A DNA stretch of 64,000 nucleotides from Rhodospirillales bacterium (GTDB taxonomy: Bacteria > Pseudomonadota > Alphaproteobacteria > Micavibrionales > Micavibrionaceae), in NCBI GenBank assembly GCA_020638285.1, contig JACKIV010000001.1, forward strand, positions 186,001 through 250,000, given 5' to 3'. Below the pieces are notes generated by a model. The model saw only the letters and a list, made by a program, of their open reading frames with translations. It was not told the origin of the DNA and made no database searches. This document shows, piece after piece, positions 24,622-33,445 of this stretch. Position 1 is the stretch's first letter; every line of letters begins with the position of its first letter. The position numbers were made by a program, and so were the translations under genes.

Positions 24622-25116
24622 ATGACGATCCTTGATCCCGATGTCGGTCTTGTCATGGGCTCCCGGTCAGACTGGGAGACGATGCGCGTTGCGGCAGAAA
24701 CTCTGGCCGATCTGGAAATTTCCTGCGAAATCAAAATCGTATCCGCGCACCGAACCCCCGAAAGATTGTACGATTACGCCCGGACGGCTCGCAGCCGGGG
24801 ATTGAAAGTCATCATTGCCGGAGCCGGAGGCGCGGCGCATCTGCCCGGCATGCTGGCGGCCCTTACGCCTCTGCCCGTTCTGGGGGTTCCGGTCGAAAGC
24901 CATGCCCTCAAAGGCATGGACAGTCTTTTGTCCATCGTCCAGATGCCCGGCGGCGTCCCGGTCGGCACATTGGCCATCGGTCCGGCAGGCGCGCGCAACG
25001 CAGCTCTTCTGGCGGCTTCGATACTGGCCCTGTCCGATGCGGCCCTGTCTGGGCGTCTGGATCTGCTCCGGGCCGCGCAGAGCGAAAGCGTTCCCGAGAC
25101 TCCGGAGGATCCATGA
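24622..25116 (+). CDS. purE: 5-(carboxyamino)imidazole ribonucleotide mutase
   Basis: Class I PurE, which converts N5-CAIR to CAIR in purine synthesis; 164 residues. Active-site blocks are visible: GSRSDWETM, SAHRTPERLYDYA, GAGGAAHLPGMLAALT and MPGGVPVGTLAIG. The ATG at 24622 begins just before the conserved VGLVMGSRSDW strand; a longer frame upstream to 24511 has no support. purK, the usual partner, is absent here. The stop overlaps the start of a PH-domain membrane protein gene (ATGA 25113-25116), an unusual partner. Confidence 0.96.
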   Translation: MTILDPDVGLVMGSRSDWETMRVAAETLADLEISCEIKIVSAHRTPERLYDYARTARSRGLKVIIAGAGGAAHLPGMLAALTPLPVLGVPVESHALKGMDSLLSIVQMPGGVPVGTLAIGPAGARNAALLAASILALSDAALSGRLDLLRAAQSESVPETPEDP

Positions 25117-25604
25117 CCGAAAAAACCGTCTCCACTCCCGCCCCGCGCAGCCCTGCCTTGCCTGCCCTGATTCCGGGAGAGGTCGTGGTTCGCCGTTCGC
25201 GCATTCATCCAGGAATTTACTGGAAAAGCATCGTCGTCCTGTGCCTTGGACTTTTTCTGACGCTCAAAGTCGTCAATCTGGGGCTTTTGTTCCTGATCGT
25301 GGGCGCGGCGATGGCAGGCGTGGCGTGGGTCACGCAAACAAATCTGATGCTGGTTCTGACCAATCGGCGCGTGATCGTCCGGGTGGGTCTGCTGTTTTGG
25401 ACCGAGGCCGTAGAACTGCGCCTGAGCCAGATCGAAAGCGTCGAGGTCGAGCGGATGATTCCGGGCATGGTGATGGGGTACGGTACCGTCTCCATCACCG
25501 GAACAGGCCAGCGCATCACCCGCGTGCCTTATGTCGCGGATTCAAACGCCTTCCGTCAGGCCATCGACGAAATTCTTTTGAAACGGGAAGAGGAAAAGGC
25601 TTAA
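25113..25604 (+). CDS. Bacterial PH-domain membrane protein (YdbS/bPH2-like)
   Basis: A 163-residue protein with two membrane helices in a hairpin (about residues 38-75: SIVVLCLGLFLTL and LLFLIVGAAMAGVAW). They are followed by a bacterial pleckstrin-homology-like domain of the bPH2 type (LVLTNRRVIVRVGLLFWTEAVELRLSQIESVEVE is split around the diagnostic LTNRRVI and QIESV motifs). The function of such proteins is unknown; some affect envelope stress or membrane lipid organisation. It is coupled to purE by a four-base overlap and precedes ftsW by 3 bases, so it belongs to the same transcript as the division genes. Confidence 0.88.
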   Translation: MTEKTVSTPAPRSPALPALIPGEVVVRRSRIHPGIYWKSIVVLCLGLFLTLKVVNLGLLFLIVGAAMAGVAWVTQTNLMLVLTNRRVIVRVGLLFWTEAVELRLSQIESVEVERMIPGMVMGYGTVSITGTGQRITRVPYVADSNAFRQAIDEILLKREEEKA

Positions 25605-25607
25605 AAA

Positions 25608-26759
25608 ATGCTCTTTTCCCGAACGGACACATCGCTTCTGGGTCAATGGTGGTGGACGGTGGACCGGAAACTTCTGGCCGCTTTGCTCGGTCTCATGGGG
25701 TTTGGAATCGTTCTGGTGACCTCCAGCGGTCCGGCAGTGGCCGAACGAATCGGCTATGGCCAGTATCATTTTATCGAGCGCCATCTGATCGTTCTGGGTC
25801 CGGCTCTGGCCCTGATGATCGGTCTGTCGTTTCTTCCTCCCGTGTGGGTGCGCCGGGCCTCTGTTCTGGTTCTGGCCGGATGCCTCGTGGCCATGGCCGG
25901 GATTCTGGTTTTTGGAACCGAGGTCAAGGGGGCGCAGAGATGGTTTAGTCTCATGGGTTTTTCTCTCCAGCCGAGCGAATTCGTCAAACCCTCTCTGGCC
26001 ATTGTCACGGCGTGGTTGATCGCCCGCCAGAAAGAGATACCGGACTTTCCGGCGCATAAAATCTGCGCGGGACTGTTTGCTACCGTTGTCACGCTTCTTT
26101 TGCTGCAACCTGATCTCGGGATGACAGTGGTTGTTACAGCGGTGATCGTCGCACAGATTTTTCTGGCGGGGCTCCCGTTCCGGTATCTGTTTGTTTTTGG
26201 ATTGGGCGGAGCGGGACTGATTGGTGCGTCTTACCTTCTGTTCAGCCATGTTCGCAGCCGGATCGATCGGTTTCTCTACCCCGAGAGCGGGGACACTTAC
26301 CAGATCGATCAGGCCATGGATGCCTTTCACAATGGAGGATTTTTTGGCATGGGGCCGGGGCAGGGTACTGTCAAACTTTCCATTCCCGATGCACATTCTG
26401 ACTTTATTTTTGCCGTGGCGGCCGAAGAGTTCGGCGTTATTTTTCTGATCCCTCTCATTGCCCTGTTTGCCTTTATCGTTCTGCGGGGATTAAATCGTTC
26501 AACCACCAGCGGCGACCTGTTTGTTTTACTGGCAGGCGGTGGTTTGTCGTTCATGTTCGGGCTGCAGGCCCTCATTCATGCCGGATCGAACGCGCATCTT
26601 CTGCCCACAAAAGGCATGACCCTGCCGTTTGTCAGCTATGGCGGATCGTCTTTTCTGGCCATGGCCTACGGAATGGGATCGCTGCTCGCCCTGACCCGCA
26701 GACAGGTCCGGGACGCCGTTTCGCGCGGCGGGCTTGCACTCGCGCGGATGGGGCCTTAG
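25608..26759 (+). CDS. ftsW: Septal peptidoglycan glycosyltransferase FtsW
   Basis: SEDS-family polymerase of 383 residues with about ten membrane helices that makes septal glycan strands with FtsI. Signatures are KGAQRWFSLMGFSLQPSEF, LLLQPDLGMTVVV, GDTYQIDQAMDAFHNGGFFG and LPFVSYGGSS. The pairing with murG immediately downstream (gap 9 bases) is the classical dcw order and separates it from RodA, which otherwise looks similar. The rest of the dcw cluster (murC, murB, ftsQAZ) does not follow: after murG the map switches to an EF-hand gene and murJ, so the cluster has been broken up in this lineage. Confidence 0.93.
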   Translation: MLFSRTDTSLLGQWWWTVDRKLLAALLGLMGFGIVLVTSSGPAVAERIGYGQYHFIERHLIVLGPALALMIGLSFLPPVWVRRASVLVLAGCLVAMAGILVFGTEVKGAQRWFSLMGFSLQPSEFVKPSLAIVTAWLIARQKEIPDFPAHKICAGLFATVVTLLLLQPDLGMTVVVTAVIVAQIFLAGLPFRYLFVFGLGGAGLIGASYLLFSHVRSRIDRFLYPESGDTYQIDQAMDAFHNGGFFGMGPGQGTVKLSIPDAHSDFIFAVAAEEFGVIFLIPLIALFAFIVLRGLNRSTTSGDLFVLLAGGGLSFMFGLQALIHAGSNAHLLPTKGMTLPFVSYGGSSFLAMAYGMGSLLALTRRQVRDAVSRGGLALARMGP

Positions 26760-26768
26760 AAAGACATC

Positions 26769-27899
26769 ATGACGAATCAATCTCCACTCGTTGTCTTATG
26801 CGCGGGCGGTACCGGAGGCCATGTCTTCCCGGCGCTGGCGCTTAGCGCAGACCTTCTGGCGCGCGGGTTTCGCGTGGCGTTCGTGACGGATTCGCGCGGA
26901 AAGCGTTTTGTCGCCTCTTCCCCGGACATGCCCGTGTATGAGGTTTCCTCCGGTGCGCCTGCCGGTGGGGTGTCCGGACGGGTTCGGGCGCTCTGGGCGC
27001 TCGGGTGGGGCACGGTTCAGTCTTTCAGTTTGCTACGAAAACTCAGGCCCTCCGCAGTCGTTGGCTTTGGAGGATACCCTTGCGTTCCTCCGGTTTTTGC
27101 CGCCCAGAGAATGGGCATTCCAACCATTTTACACGAATCCAACGCGGTTTTAGGCAAGGCCAATGCCTTTCTGGCTGCAAGAGCCACTCGCATCGCTCTG
27201 TCCTGGCCGGGGACGGACGGTGTTCCGGCGCGCGCGCAGGGGCATTGCGTGGTCACGGGAAACCCGGTGCGGCCTGAAATTGCAGCGCTGGGTATGCGCC
27301 CTTATCCGTCTGTTTCTCCGTCCGGTCCGTTCCGGATTTTTGTCACGGGCGGCTCGCAGGGTGCAAAAATCTTTGGTCAGGTTGTACCCAAGGCTCTGGC
27401 CGCCCTGCCCGCTGCGGCGCGGGCGCGGGTGGAGGTCGTCCAGCAATGCGTCGAATCTGATCTGGGGGCGGTGCATTCCATCTATGGCGCGGCGGGGATT
27501 CAGGCTTTTCTGTCGCCCTTTTTCACGGATATGCCCGAGCGGATCGCCGTCGCTCACCTGTTCATCGGTCGGTCCGGGGCCACAACCACCACGGAAATCA
27601 CAGCGGCAGGCCGCCCGGCGATTTACGTTCCCTATCCCCACCATGCGGACCAGCAGCAGAAAAACAATGCAGACCGCATCGCAGACGCCGGAGGCGCGTG
27701 GGTGATGACGGAGAGCGGTTTTACGGTTGAGGCCCTTTCGGCGCGGCTGGAAACCTTTCTGCAAAGCCCCGAAACCCTCGTCCGGGCGGCAGAAGCTGCG
27801 CGCGGATGCGGAAAGCCGGATGCTGCCCTGCGTCTGGGCAATCTGGTTTCTGATCTTGTGACCAGCGTTGAAAAGCCTTCAAAACCAGCTGAATCCTAA
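26769..27899 (+). CDS. murG: UDP-GlcNAc:lipid I N-acetylglucosaminyltransferase MurG
   Basis: GT28 glycosyltransferase that converts lipid I to lipid II on the inner face of the membrane, 376 residues. The glycine-rich loops are clear: CAGGTGGHVFPALALS at the N-terminus, GFGGYPCVPPVFAA and HESNAVLGKANAFLA. The nucleotide-sugar loop is FVTGGSQGAKIFG, and GRSGATTTTEITAAGRPAI and PYPHHADQQQKNNA complete the donor site. It follows ftsW directly. The C-terminal 20 residues are variable. About 130 bases downstream contain no gene before the EF-hand protein. Confidence 0.97.
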   Translation: MTNQSPLVVLCAGGTGGHVFPALALSADLLARGFRVAFVTDSRGKRFVASSPDMPVYEVSSGAPAGGVSGRVRALWALGWGTVQSFSLLRKLRPSAVVGFGGYPCVPPVFAAQRMGIPTILHESNAVLGKANAFLAARATRIALSWPGTDGVPARAQGHCVVTGNPVRPEIAALGMRPYPSVSPSGPFRIFVTGGSQGAKIFGQVVPKALAALPAAARARVEVVQQCVESDLGAVHSIYGAAGIQAFLSPFFTDMPERIAVAHLFIGRSGATTTTEITAAGRPAIYVPYPHHADQQQKNNADRIADAGGAWVMTESGFTVEALSARLETFLQSPETLVRAAEAARGCGKPDAALRLGNLVSDLVTSVEKPSKPAES

Positions 27900-28030
27900 A
27901 ATTTACATAAAATTAAAGCTTTCCCTGTAAAAAGGTAGAGGTAGGCCGGAAATCAGGGCCATGTCCGTCATCTGGATCATTCCAGCGAGGCGTCGGGGGT
28001 GAATATTTTACTTCATTGGGAGGATTGTTC

Positions 28031-28633
28031 ATGAAGAAATTGCTTGTCGCCTGCTCCGCTCTGGCTCTTCTTCTGCCCTTTCAGGCAAATGCGCAAAGCT
28101 ATCCCGACACAAGCTCTTCCTCTCTTTCCCCGCCGGGCGCCGAAAAAACCTCGTTTCAAAAACTTGATCTGGATGGGAACGGTCAGCTTTCTACAGATGA
28201 AATCCTGACGAATGTACAGAACGATTTCGACGAAAAAGATTCAAACGCAGACGGGTACCTTTCACCCTCGGAATTTCAGAATGTTGAAAAAATGGAATCC
28301 TCTGAGGGTGAAAACGTAGATATTGAGCGGGAACAGATGCGCGCTGCGATGCAGATGCGCCGTTTCGAACGTCTGGACGAAGATAAAGACGGATTTTTGA
28401 GTCGAGGCGAAATGCTGGCAAATGCCTGGAAACAGATTGAAAATCTGGATGAAAACAATGATGGAAACATCATGCTCGGAGAGATGAAGCTGAAAATGAA
28501 AGATACTGCGAAGGAAAAAGGCGATCCGAGCGCTTCAAGCCATGGCAATCCTCAAAGTAAATTTGACGTTCCGCCGGGAGCTGCGAAGGCTTCGTCAAAA
28601 TCAAAGAAGCCTGTTTCGACGGGACCTGGATGA
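28031..28633 (+). CDS. Secreted four-EF-hand calcium-binding protein
   Basis: A 200-residue exported protein. The signal peptide is MKKLLVACSALALLLPFQAN, with cleavage after NAQ or NA. Four EF-hand loops are readable: DLDGNGQLSTDE, DSNADGYLSPSE, DEDKDGFLSRGE and DENNDGNIMLGE, each 12 residues with acidic positions 1, 3, 5 and 12. The C-terminal 40 residues are Ser/Pro/Lys-rich and disordered. ATG 28031 has GGGAGG at ideal spacing; a TTG at 28016 is rejected. It probably binds calcium in the periplasm or outside. The role is unknown, but two calcium-relevant type I secretion systems are encoded in the same window. Confidence 0.9.
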   Translation: MKKLLVACSALALLLPFQANAQSYPDTSSSSLSPPGAEKTSFQKLDLDGNGQLSTDEILTNVQNDFDEKDSNADGYLSPSEFQNVEKMESSEGENVDIEREQMRAAMQMRRFERLDEDKDGFLSRGEMLANAWKQIENLDENNDGNIMLGEMKLKMKDTAKEKGDPSASSHGNPQSKFDVPPGAAKASSKSKKPVSTGPG

Positions 28634-28655
28634 CCCCTGCCGATCGACCTGACGA

Positions 28656-28678
28656 ATCCCCGCTTTTCTTGCGGGGAT
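28656..28678 (+). terminator. Candidate terminator after the EF-hand gene
   Basis: ATCCCCGC-TTTTCTT-GCGGGGAT is a perfect 8-bp stem with a 7-base loop. The following bases (ATTTCCTC) are only weakly T-rich. murJ starts 24 bases later. Confidence 0.5.
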
Positions 28679-28701
28679 ATTTCCTCTAGATTTCAGGGGC
28701 G

Positions 28702-30270
28702 ATGAAACTTTTCAAGGCTATGGCGACGGTGGGGGGCTTGACGGGCCTGTCCCGGATTGCAGGATTCCTCCGGGATATTCTGACGGCGCTTTATCTGGGC
28801 GCGGGGCCGCTGGCCGACGCTTTTTTTGTTGCGCTCAAACTACCCAATTTTTTTCGGCGCATCACCGGTGAAGGCGCCTTTAGCGTGGCGTTCGTCCCTG
28901 TTTATTCCGAGGCACTCGAACGCGAAGGCCCGGGAAAAGCCGACCTGTTCGCCTCGGATGCCTTTACCATCATGCTCGGCGTTCTGGGCGTATTTACGCT
29001 CGCGGCGCTGGCGGGCATGCCGTGGATTATCCGCCTGATCGCGCCGGGATTCATCGACGAACCGGGGAAGTTCGAAATGGCGGTTCATCTGACCCGCATC
29101 ACCTTTCCCTATCTGCTTTTGATTTCTCTGTCCGCCGTGATTGGCGGGATGCTGAACGCGCGGGATGTGTTCGCGCCCTTTGCCATTGCGCCGGTTATCT
29201 TCAATCTGACTCTTGTCGGGTTTTTGTTGCTTTCGGATGTCTTGTTTTCCAGCGCCGGAATCGCCATGGCATGGGGCGTGAGCGTGGCAGGCATTTTGCA
29301 ACTCGTCTGGCTGTGGTCCTGCGCCCGGCGGCGCAGGCTTCATATCCGCATTGTGCGTCCGAAACTGGACATCCACGTTCGCAAGGTTTTTCGCCTGATG
29401 GGGCCGGGTCTGATTGGCGCAGGCGCCATGCAGATCAATCTGTTTGCCGATATGATGATTGCCTCGCTCCTGCCCACGGGGGCGATTTCGTATCTGTATT
29501 ATGCGGACCGTCTGAACCAGCTTCCGCTCGGGATTGTCGGGATTGCGGTTGGAACGGCGCTGCTTCCCATGCTTTCGCGTGCGATATCAGGGGGGCGGGA
29601 AAGCGAGGCGCGAAATCTGTTCAACCGTGGTCTGGAGGCGTGTTTGCTTCTGGCTCTGCCTGCCGCTGCCGGACTTGCGGCTTTGAGCGATGAAATTATC
29701 GGAACGTTGTTTGAGCGCGGGGAGTTCGGCCCCGCAGACACTGCCGCAACTGCCATGGTCCTGTCCGGCTATGCGTTTGGTCTGCCCGGATATATCTGTG
29801 CCAAAGTGCTTTCGACGGCCTGCTGGGCGCGGCAGGACACGGCGGCGCCGGTGAAAATCACCATTCTCTGCGCGGTGAACAATATTGTTTTAAGTCTGAT
29901 CCTGATCTGGGGATTTGGATTCGGCGTAGAGGGAATCGCCATTGCCACAGGCGTTTCAGGATGGGTTCAGGTCGCCTTGCTATGGCGGGTCTTGCGCGAT
30001 ACTCCGGTCGCTCGCCCGGATACGCGGCTGTCGCGCAACGCCCCCCGGATCATCGGGGCAAGCGCTGCGATGGGCGTATTGCTCTATGCCCTGTCGATCC
30101 CCTTGCATGGATTTTTCGAAGCGCAGACCGCCGTCCGGTTTGCTGCGCTCGCGGGGTTTGTCGGGCTGGCCTTGAGCGTTTATTTCGGCGCGATGATCGC
30201 GATGAAGATTTTGATTCCCGGCGAGATTCGAAAATTTTTCCGGAAGACAAAACCATCCGCGCCCGGATAA
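28702..30270 (+). CDS. murJ: Lipid II flippase MurJ
   Basis: MOP-superfamily flippase that moves lipid II across the inner membrane, 522 residues with about 14 hydrophobic segments. Characteristic parts are the N-terminal GGLTGLSRIAGFLRDILTAL, the DAFFVALKLPNFFRRITGEG loop that follows, FVPVYSEAL, and QINLFADMMIASLLPTGAIS with YYADRLNQLPLGIVGIA. The ATG has GGGG three bases before it. With ftsW and murG 1-3 kb upstream, this forms a local group of peptidoglycan precursor genes, although the EF-hand gene intervenes. A lysine-rich C-terminal tail is cytoplasmic. Confidence 0.96.
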   Translation: MKLFKAMATVGGLTGLSRIAGFLRDILTALYLGAGPLADAFFVALKLPNFFRRITGEGAFSVAFVPVYSEALEREGPGKADLFASDAFTIMLGVLGVFTLAALAGMPWIIRLIAPGFIDEPGKFEMAVHLTRITFPYLLLISLSAVIGGMLNARDVFAPFAIAPVIFNLTLVGFLLLSDVLFSSAGIAMAWGVSVAGILQLVWLWSCARRRRLHIRIVRPKLDIHVRKVFRLMGPGLIGAGAMQINLFADMMIASLLPTGAISYLYYADRLNQLPLGIVGIAVGTALLPMLSRAISGGRESEARNLFNRGLEACLLLALPAAAGLAALSDEIIGTLFERGEFGPADTAATAMVLSGYAFGLPGYICAKVLSTACWARQDTAAPVKITILCAVNNIVLSLILIWGFGFGVEGIAIATGVSGWVQVALLWRVLRDTPVARPDTRLSRNAPRIIGASAAMGVLLYALSIPLHGFFEAQTAVRFAALAGFVGLALSVYFGAMIAMKILIPGEIRKFFRKTKPSAPG

Positions 30271-30282
30271 CACAGAAAAAAA

Positions 30283-30549
30283 CTATTCTTTTTCGTCGAT
30301 CATGGCGCGGATGTTATCAGCGACGCGACCATTATCCAGAGACTTGATCCTTGCCTTGGCGCGTTCAAAGTCCGAGGATTGTTTTTTCTGCATGGCCTGA
30401 GCAATTTTATCCAGTGTTTCCTCGCCGATGGCTGCCCGGGCCTGACGGACATTTTCCATGGCCTGCGCGCGGATATCTGCGCTTGATGGCTTCCCGGATG
30501 CTTTCCCGGAGGATTTCTCGCCGCTTTTTTTCTTGAAAAACCCGAACAT
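30283..30549 (-). CDS. Small uncharacterised Lys-rich protein (88 residues)
   Basis: An 88-residue soluble protein starting MFGFFKKKSGEKSSGKASGK, a positively charged, flexible N-terminus with an aromatic tip that could touch membranes. A helical region follows (QAMENVRQARAAIGEETLDK, then IAQAMQKKQ and RAKARIKSLDNGRVADNI). ATG 30549 has GAGAGG upstream at good spacing; the frame extends further up without support. No family is recognised. It converges on murJ with only 12 bases between stops and is transcribed away from moxR. Confidence 0.7.
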   Translation of the reverse strand: MFGFFKKKSGEKSSGKASGKPSSADIRAQAMENVRQARAAIGEETLDKIAQAMQKKQSSDFERAKARIKSLDNGRVADNIRAMIDEKE

Positions 30550-30753
30550 GGCATCCTCTCTGAGCAGAAAACAGGGGACGAATTCCTTCCGTCGCACCCT
30601 TCATGCCCCTTAGTTTATGATTTCCCTTCCGAATCGTCAATCAGGACAAAAGCGCGTTACCGATGCGCGACGTTCTTTCCTTGCATCGCGGGCCATGACA
30701 AAGGCATAATCGCCTTATCTGAAAGGCCAACCTTCCACGCGAGAACATCCCAA

Positions 30754-31752
30754 ATGAGCGCACACAGCGAAATCGTCGATCTTCAAAACCGCATGGCAAA
30801 GGAAATCGTCGGGCAAAGCGACATTGTCGAGCGGCTTGTCATCGGACTTCTGGCTAATGGACATCTGCTGGTGGAAGGACTCCCCGGTCTGGCCAAAACC
30901 CGTGCCATCAAGGCGTTGTCAAAGAATCTCGAAGGCACATTTAACCGCATCCAGTTTACGCCAGACCTGATTTCTCCGGACATTACGGGGCAGGAAGTCA
31001 TTTATACCGAGAATGGCCAGAATGCCTTTCGTTTCATCAAAGGGCCGATTTTCGCCAACATCGTTCTGGCCGACGAGATTAATCGGGCGCCGTCCAAAAC
31101 CCAGAATGCCCTTCTGGAAGCCATGGAAGAACGTCAGGTCACGGTGGCAGGCGTGGGGCATAAAATGCCTGATCTGTTTCTGGTCATGGCGACGCAGAAC
31201 CCCTCGGATCAAGCCGGGACCTATCCTCTGCCCGAAGCGCAGATGGACCGTTTTCTGATGCATGTGCGGGTGAATTATCCGGACGAAAAGGCCGAAGGCG
31301 AAATCATCCGCCTGATCCGCGCCGAGGAGGCTGCACAGAACGCCGCGAAAAAAACGGGGGCAAAGAAAGAAGCTCCGGTCGAGAGCAAGCTGACCAGCCA
31401 GCAAACCATTTTTGATGCGCGCGCGGAAATCAATCGCGTCGTGGTACCGGAGGCGGTCGAAAAACATATCGTGGATCTGATTTTTGCTACGCGTTACCCC
31501 CAGCGCTATAGCTATGAACTGCGCAGTCTCATTCGCACAGGAGTCAGTCCGCGAGGGTCGCTTGCTCTGGACCGCTGCGCGCGCGCGTGGGCGTGGCTCC
31601 GGGGCCGGGACGTTGTGACAATCGACGATGTGCGCACCATCGCCAAGGGCGTTTTGACCCACCGCATCGTCATCGGCCATCGGGCCAAGGAACATGGCCT
31701 GAAAGGTGACGATGTGGTGGATGCCGTTCTGGACTCCGTCAAGGCGCCATAG
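30754..31752 (+). CDS. MoxR-family AAA+ ATPase
   Basis: AAA+ chaperone-like ATPase of 332 residues. Walker A is GLPGLAKTRAI and Walker B NIVLADEINRAPSKTQ. Sensor and arginine-finger regions include MATQNPSDQAGTYPLPEAQM and RTGVSPRGSLALDRCARAWA. A lysine- and alanine-rich insert (AAQNAAKKTGAKKEAP) lies near residue 200. MoxR proteins usually sit beside DUF58 and von Willebrand factor A genes and help mature secreted or metal-containing proteins. None of those is here: the next gene is convergent. The partner genes may be elsewhere. Confidence 0.93.
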   Translation: MSAHSEIVDLQNRMAKEIVGQSDIVERLVIGLLANGHLLVEGLPGLAKTRAIKALSKNLEGTFNRIQFTPDLISPDITGQEVIYTENGQNAFRFIKGPIFANIVLADEINRAPSKTQNALLEAMEERQVTVAGVGHKMPDLFLVMATQNPSDQAGTYPLPEAQMDRFLMHVRVNYPDEKAEGEIIRLIRAEEAAQNAAKKTGAKKEAPVESKLTSQQTIFDARAEINRVVVPEAVEKHIVDLIFATRYPQRYSYELRSLIRTGVSPRGSLALDRCARAWAWLRGRDVVTIDDVRTIAKGVLTHRIVIGHRAKEHGLKGDDVVDAVLDSVKAP

Positions 31753-31782
31753 TCGGAATACTCTCAAGAGAGCCTTCTTGTT

Positions 31783-32025
31783 TTATTGGGCATTCAGGGC
31801 AAGAGGGCCGCTGCTTTTCGACGCCTGTTCTTCCATTTTCTGCGCCATCAGATTGATCTTCTTTTCTGCGACCTCGATGCGGTTTCTTGCCAGAGTTAGT
31901 TGATCTCCCATTTCAAAGATCTTTCCGACGGTAAAAACAAGGCCACCGCCTGCCCCGCCCGCAAACAGAACGCAGGCCGTCAAGGCTGCCGCTGTGAATT
32001 TTTCTTTGAGTAAAGGTTGTCCCAT
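31783..32025 (-). CDS. Small single-pass membrane protein (80 residues)
   Basis: An 80-residue protein with one N-terminal membrane helix (TAAALTACVLFAGGAGGGLVF). It is followed by a helical, coiled-coil-like segment (QLTLARNRIEVAEKKINLM) and a polar tail. ATG 32025 has GGGAGA 8 bases upstream; the longer frame to 32088 lacks a ribosome site. No family recognised. It is convergent with moxR and divergent from the DsbA-like gene, so it is a stand-alone unit. It would sit in the inner membrane with the coil facing one side. Confidence 0.65.
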   Translation of the reverse strand: MGQPLLKEKFTAAALTACVLFAGGAGGGLVFTVGKIFEMGDQLTLARNRIEVAEKKINLMAQKMEEQASKSSGPLALNAQ

Positions 32026-32208
32026 CTGTTTTTCTCCCGATTTTTCTGTTGAGGATAACAGCCCTATCAGGAAACAGGACTTTGTCAATCCTGATTTGCG
32101 TGCGATAAGGCTCAGGCAAAACGATCCTGAAAATCGTCTTTTCCGGCGTGCGCCGTTCTGTTATGCTCTGGAATTGTGTCAGCGTGCTTGCGGCGGGAAG
32201 ATGTTCAA

Positions 32209-32859
32209 ATGCCCAAATCCTGGTCTCTGCGTATTCTTTTTGGACTCATTCTCATCGTTGCGGCGATGCTGGTCTGGCGCGTCTGGTTTCTGGGCAGTGC
32301 ATACCGCGTCATCGGCGATGTTCCGCCGGGCATGATCGCCGGGCCGGCCAGCGCGGATCTGACGGTCACGATGCTGTTTGATTATAACTGTTCCTATTGC
32401 CACAAATCCTATCCTGTTCTGCTCGATGCCGCCAAACGCGACGGGCGGGTGCGGATCGCGCTGCGCCCGATTGCGGCCCAGCCGACCGATGTTGCGCCGC
32501 CTCTGGCCGTTGCCGCGAATGCGCAAGGAAAATTTCTTGAATTTCACGATGCCCTGATGCAGATTGATCCGCCGATCGGCGAGGAGGCCGTCCGGAAAAT
32601 TTCGGATTCTCTGGGATTGGACTGGACCCGTCTGGAAAAGGATTCCCGCGCGCCGGACACGGTGACTTTTCTGGACGAGGGGATTCAAAAGGCTCTGGCC
32701 TTGAGCATCAACTCAACTCCGACCTTTATCGTGGGTCAGATCGTCTATACCCCCCAGACAGCCATGCCCACGGCCACGGATTTTCTGCGCCTGTTTGACG
32801 AAGCACGCGGCGCAGGATACAGCGCGTCCGTCGGGGCCGAGAAACCTGCTATTCCCTGA
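32209..32859 (+). CDS. DsbA-like thiol:disulfide oxidoreductase, membrane-anchored
   Basis: Thioredoxin-fold periplasmic protein of 216 residues. An N-terminal membrane anchor (ILFGLILIVAAMLVWRVWFL) precedes the DsbA domain. The active site is FDYNCSYCHKS (CxxC = CSYC) and the cis-proline loop is NSTPTFIVG. Members of this group act as disulfide oxidases, isomerases or ScsC-like copper-tolerance factors. The gene directly downstream (32 bases) encodes a PCu(A)C-type copper chaperone, so a role in copper handling or copper-site maturation is a reasonable inference. ATG 32209 has GGGAAG upstream; a GTG at 32176 is less likely. Confidence 0.9.
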   Translation: MPKSWSLRILFGLILIVAAMLVWRVWFLGSAYRVIGDVPPGMIAGPASADLTVTMLFDYNCSYCHKSYPVLLDAAKRDGRVRIALRPIAAQPTDVAPPLAVAANAQGKFLEFHDALMQIDPPIGEEAVRKISDSLGLDWTRLEKDSRAPDTVTFLDEGIQKALALSINSTPTFIVGQIVYTPQTAMPTATDFLRLFDEARGAGYSASVGAEKPAIP

Positions 32860-32891
32860 AAATTTTCCCTGGAAACCAACGGAGACGCATC

Positions 32892-33425
32892 ATGACTCAT
32901 CTTTCCTTCCTTGCCTCAGCCTTTGTGGGCCTTTCTCTTTTTCTCGCCGCGCCCGCTCCGGCACATGCGGATTCGGGCATCTCCATCACCGTTCCCTACG
33001 CTTTTGCCACGGCGGAAGGTCAGGCCAATGGCGCCGCTTTCATGACCATCGCTTCTCCGACACAGGACGATGTTCTCACAAACGCGCAAAGCCCTGCCGC
33101 AAAAACCGTTGAGTTCCATGAACACACGATGGACGGCGCCGTGATGGGCATGCGCAAGGTGGACAGTATCGCCGTTCCTATGGACATGGGTGTTACACTG
33201 AATCCTATGGGTTATCACATTATGTTGATTGACCTGAACGCTCCCCTTGTGGCAGGGGATACGGTTCCTCTTACTCTGACTTTTGAGAAAGCCGGAACAG
33301 TCGATGTTACAGCCCGGATTGTTCCGCCAGGCACAGTTCCGGAAGGGGCTCCGGCTCCTGTGATGGATCATGATATGGGCCATGATATGGATCATTCCGG
33401 GCACGACATGGCTCCGGCGCAGTAA
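32892..33425 (+). CDS. Periplasmic copper chaperone PCu(A)C
   Basis: Copper(I) carrier of 177 residues with a signal peptide (LSLFLAAPAPAHA, cleavage before DSG). The H-M-x10-M-x21-H-x-M-like copper site is visible: EFHEHTMDGAVMGMRKV, then NPMGYHIMLIDL. The C-terminal extension is Met/His-rich (MDHDMGHDMDHSGHDM) and may form a second copper site, as in some PCu(A)C proteins. Such chaperones deliver copper to the CuA site of cytochrome c oxidase. The gene is preceded by GGAGAC and lies directly behind the DsbA-like gene, with which it likely forms an operon. Confidence 0.93.
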   Translation: MTHLSFLASAFVGLSLFLAAPAPAHADSGISITVPYAFATAEGQANGAAFMTIASPTQDDVLTNAQSPAAKTVEFHEHTMDGAVMGMRKVDSIAVPMDMGVTLNPMGYHIMLIDLNAPLVAGDTVPLTLTFEKAGTVDVTARIVPPGTVPEGAPAPVMDHDMGHDMDHSGHDMAPAQ

Positions 33426-33445
33426 TCGGCGAAAGACTCCGGTTC

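Noticed and set aside
31757..31775. Hairpin CTCTCAAGAGAG between moxR and the 80-residue gene as a terminator
   Set aside because: The stem is only 4-5 bp with no proper T-run, too weak to list as a feature.
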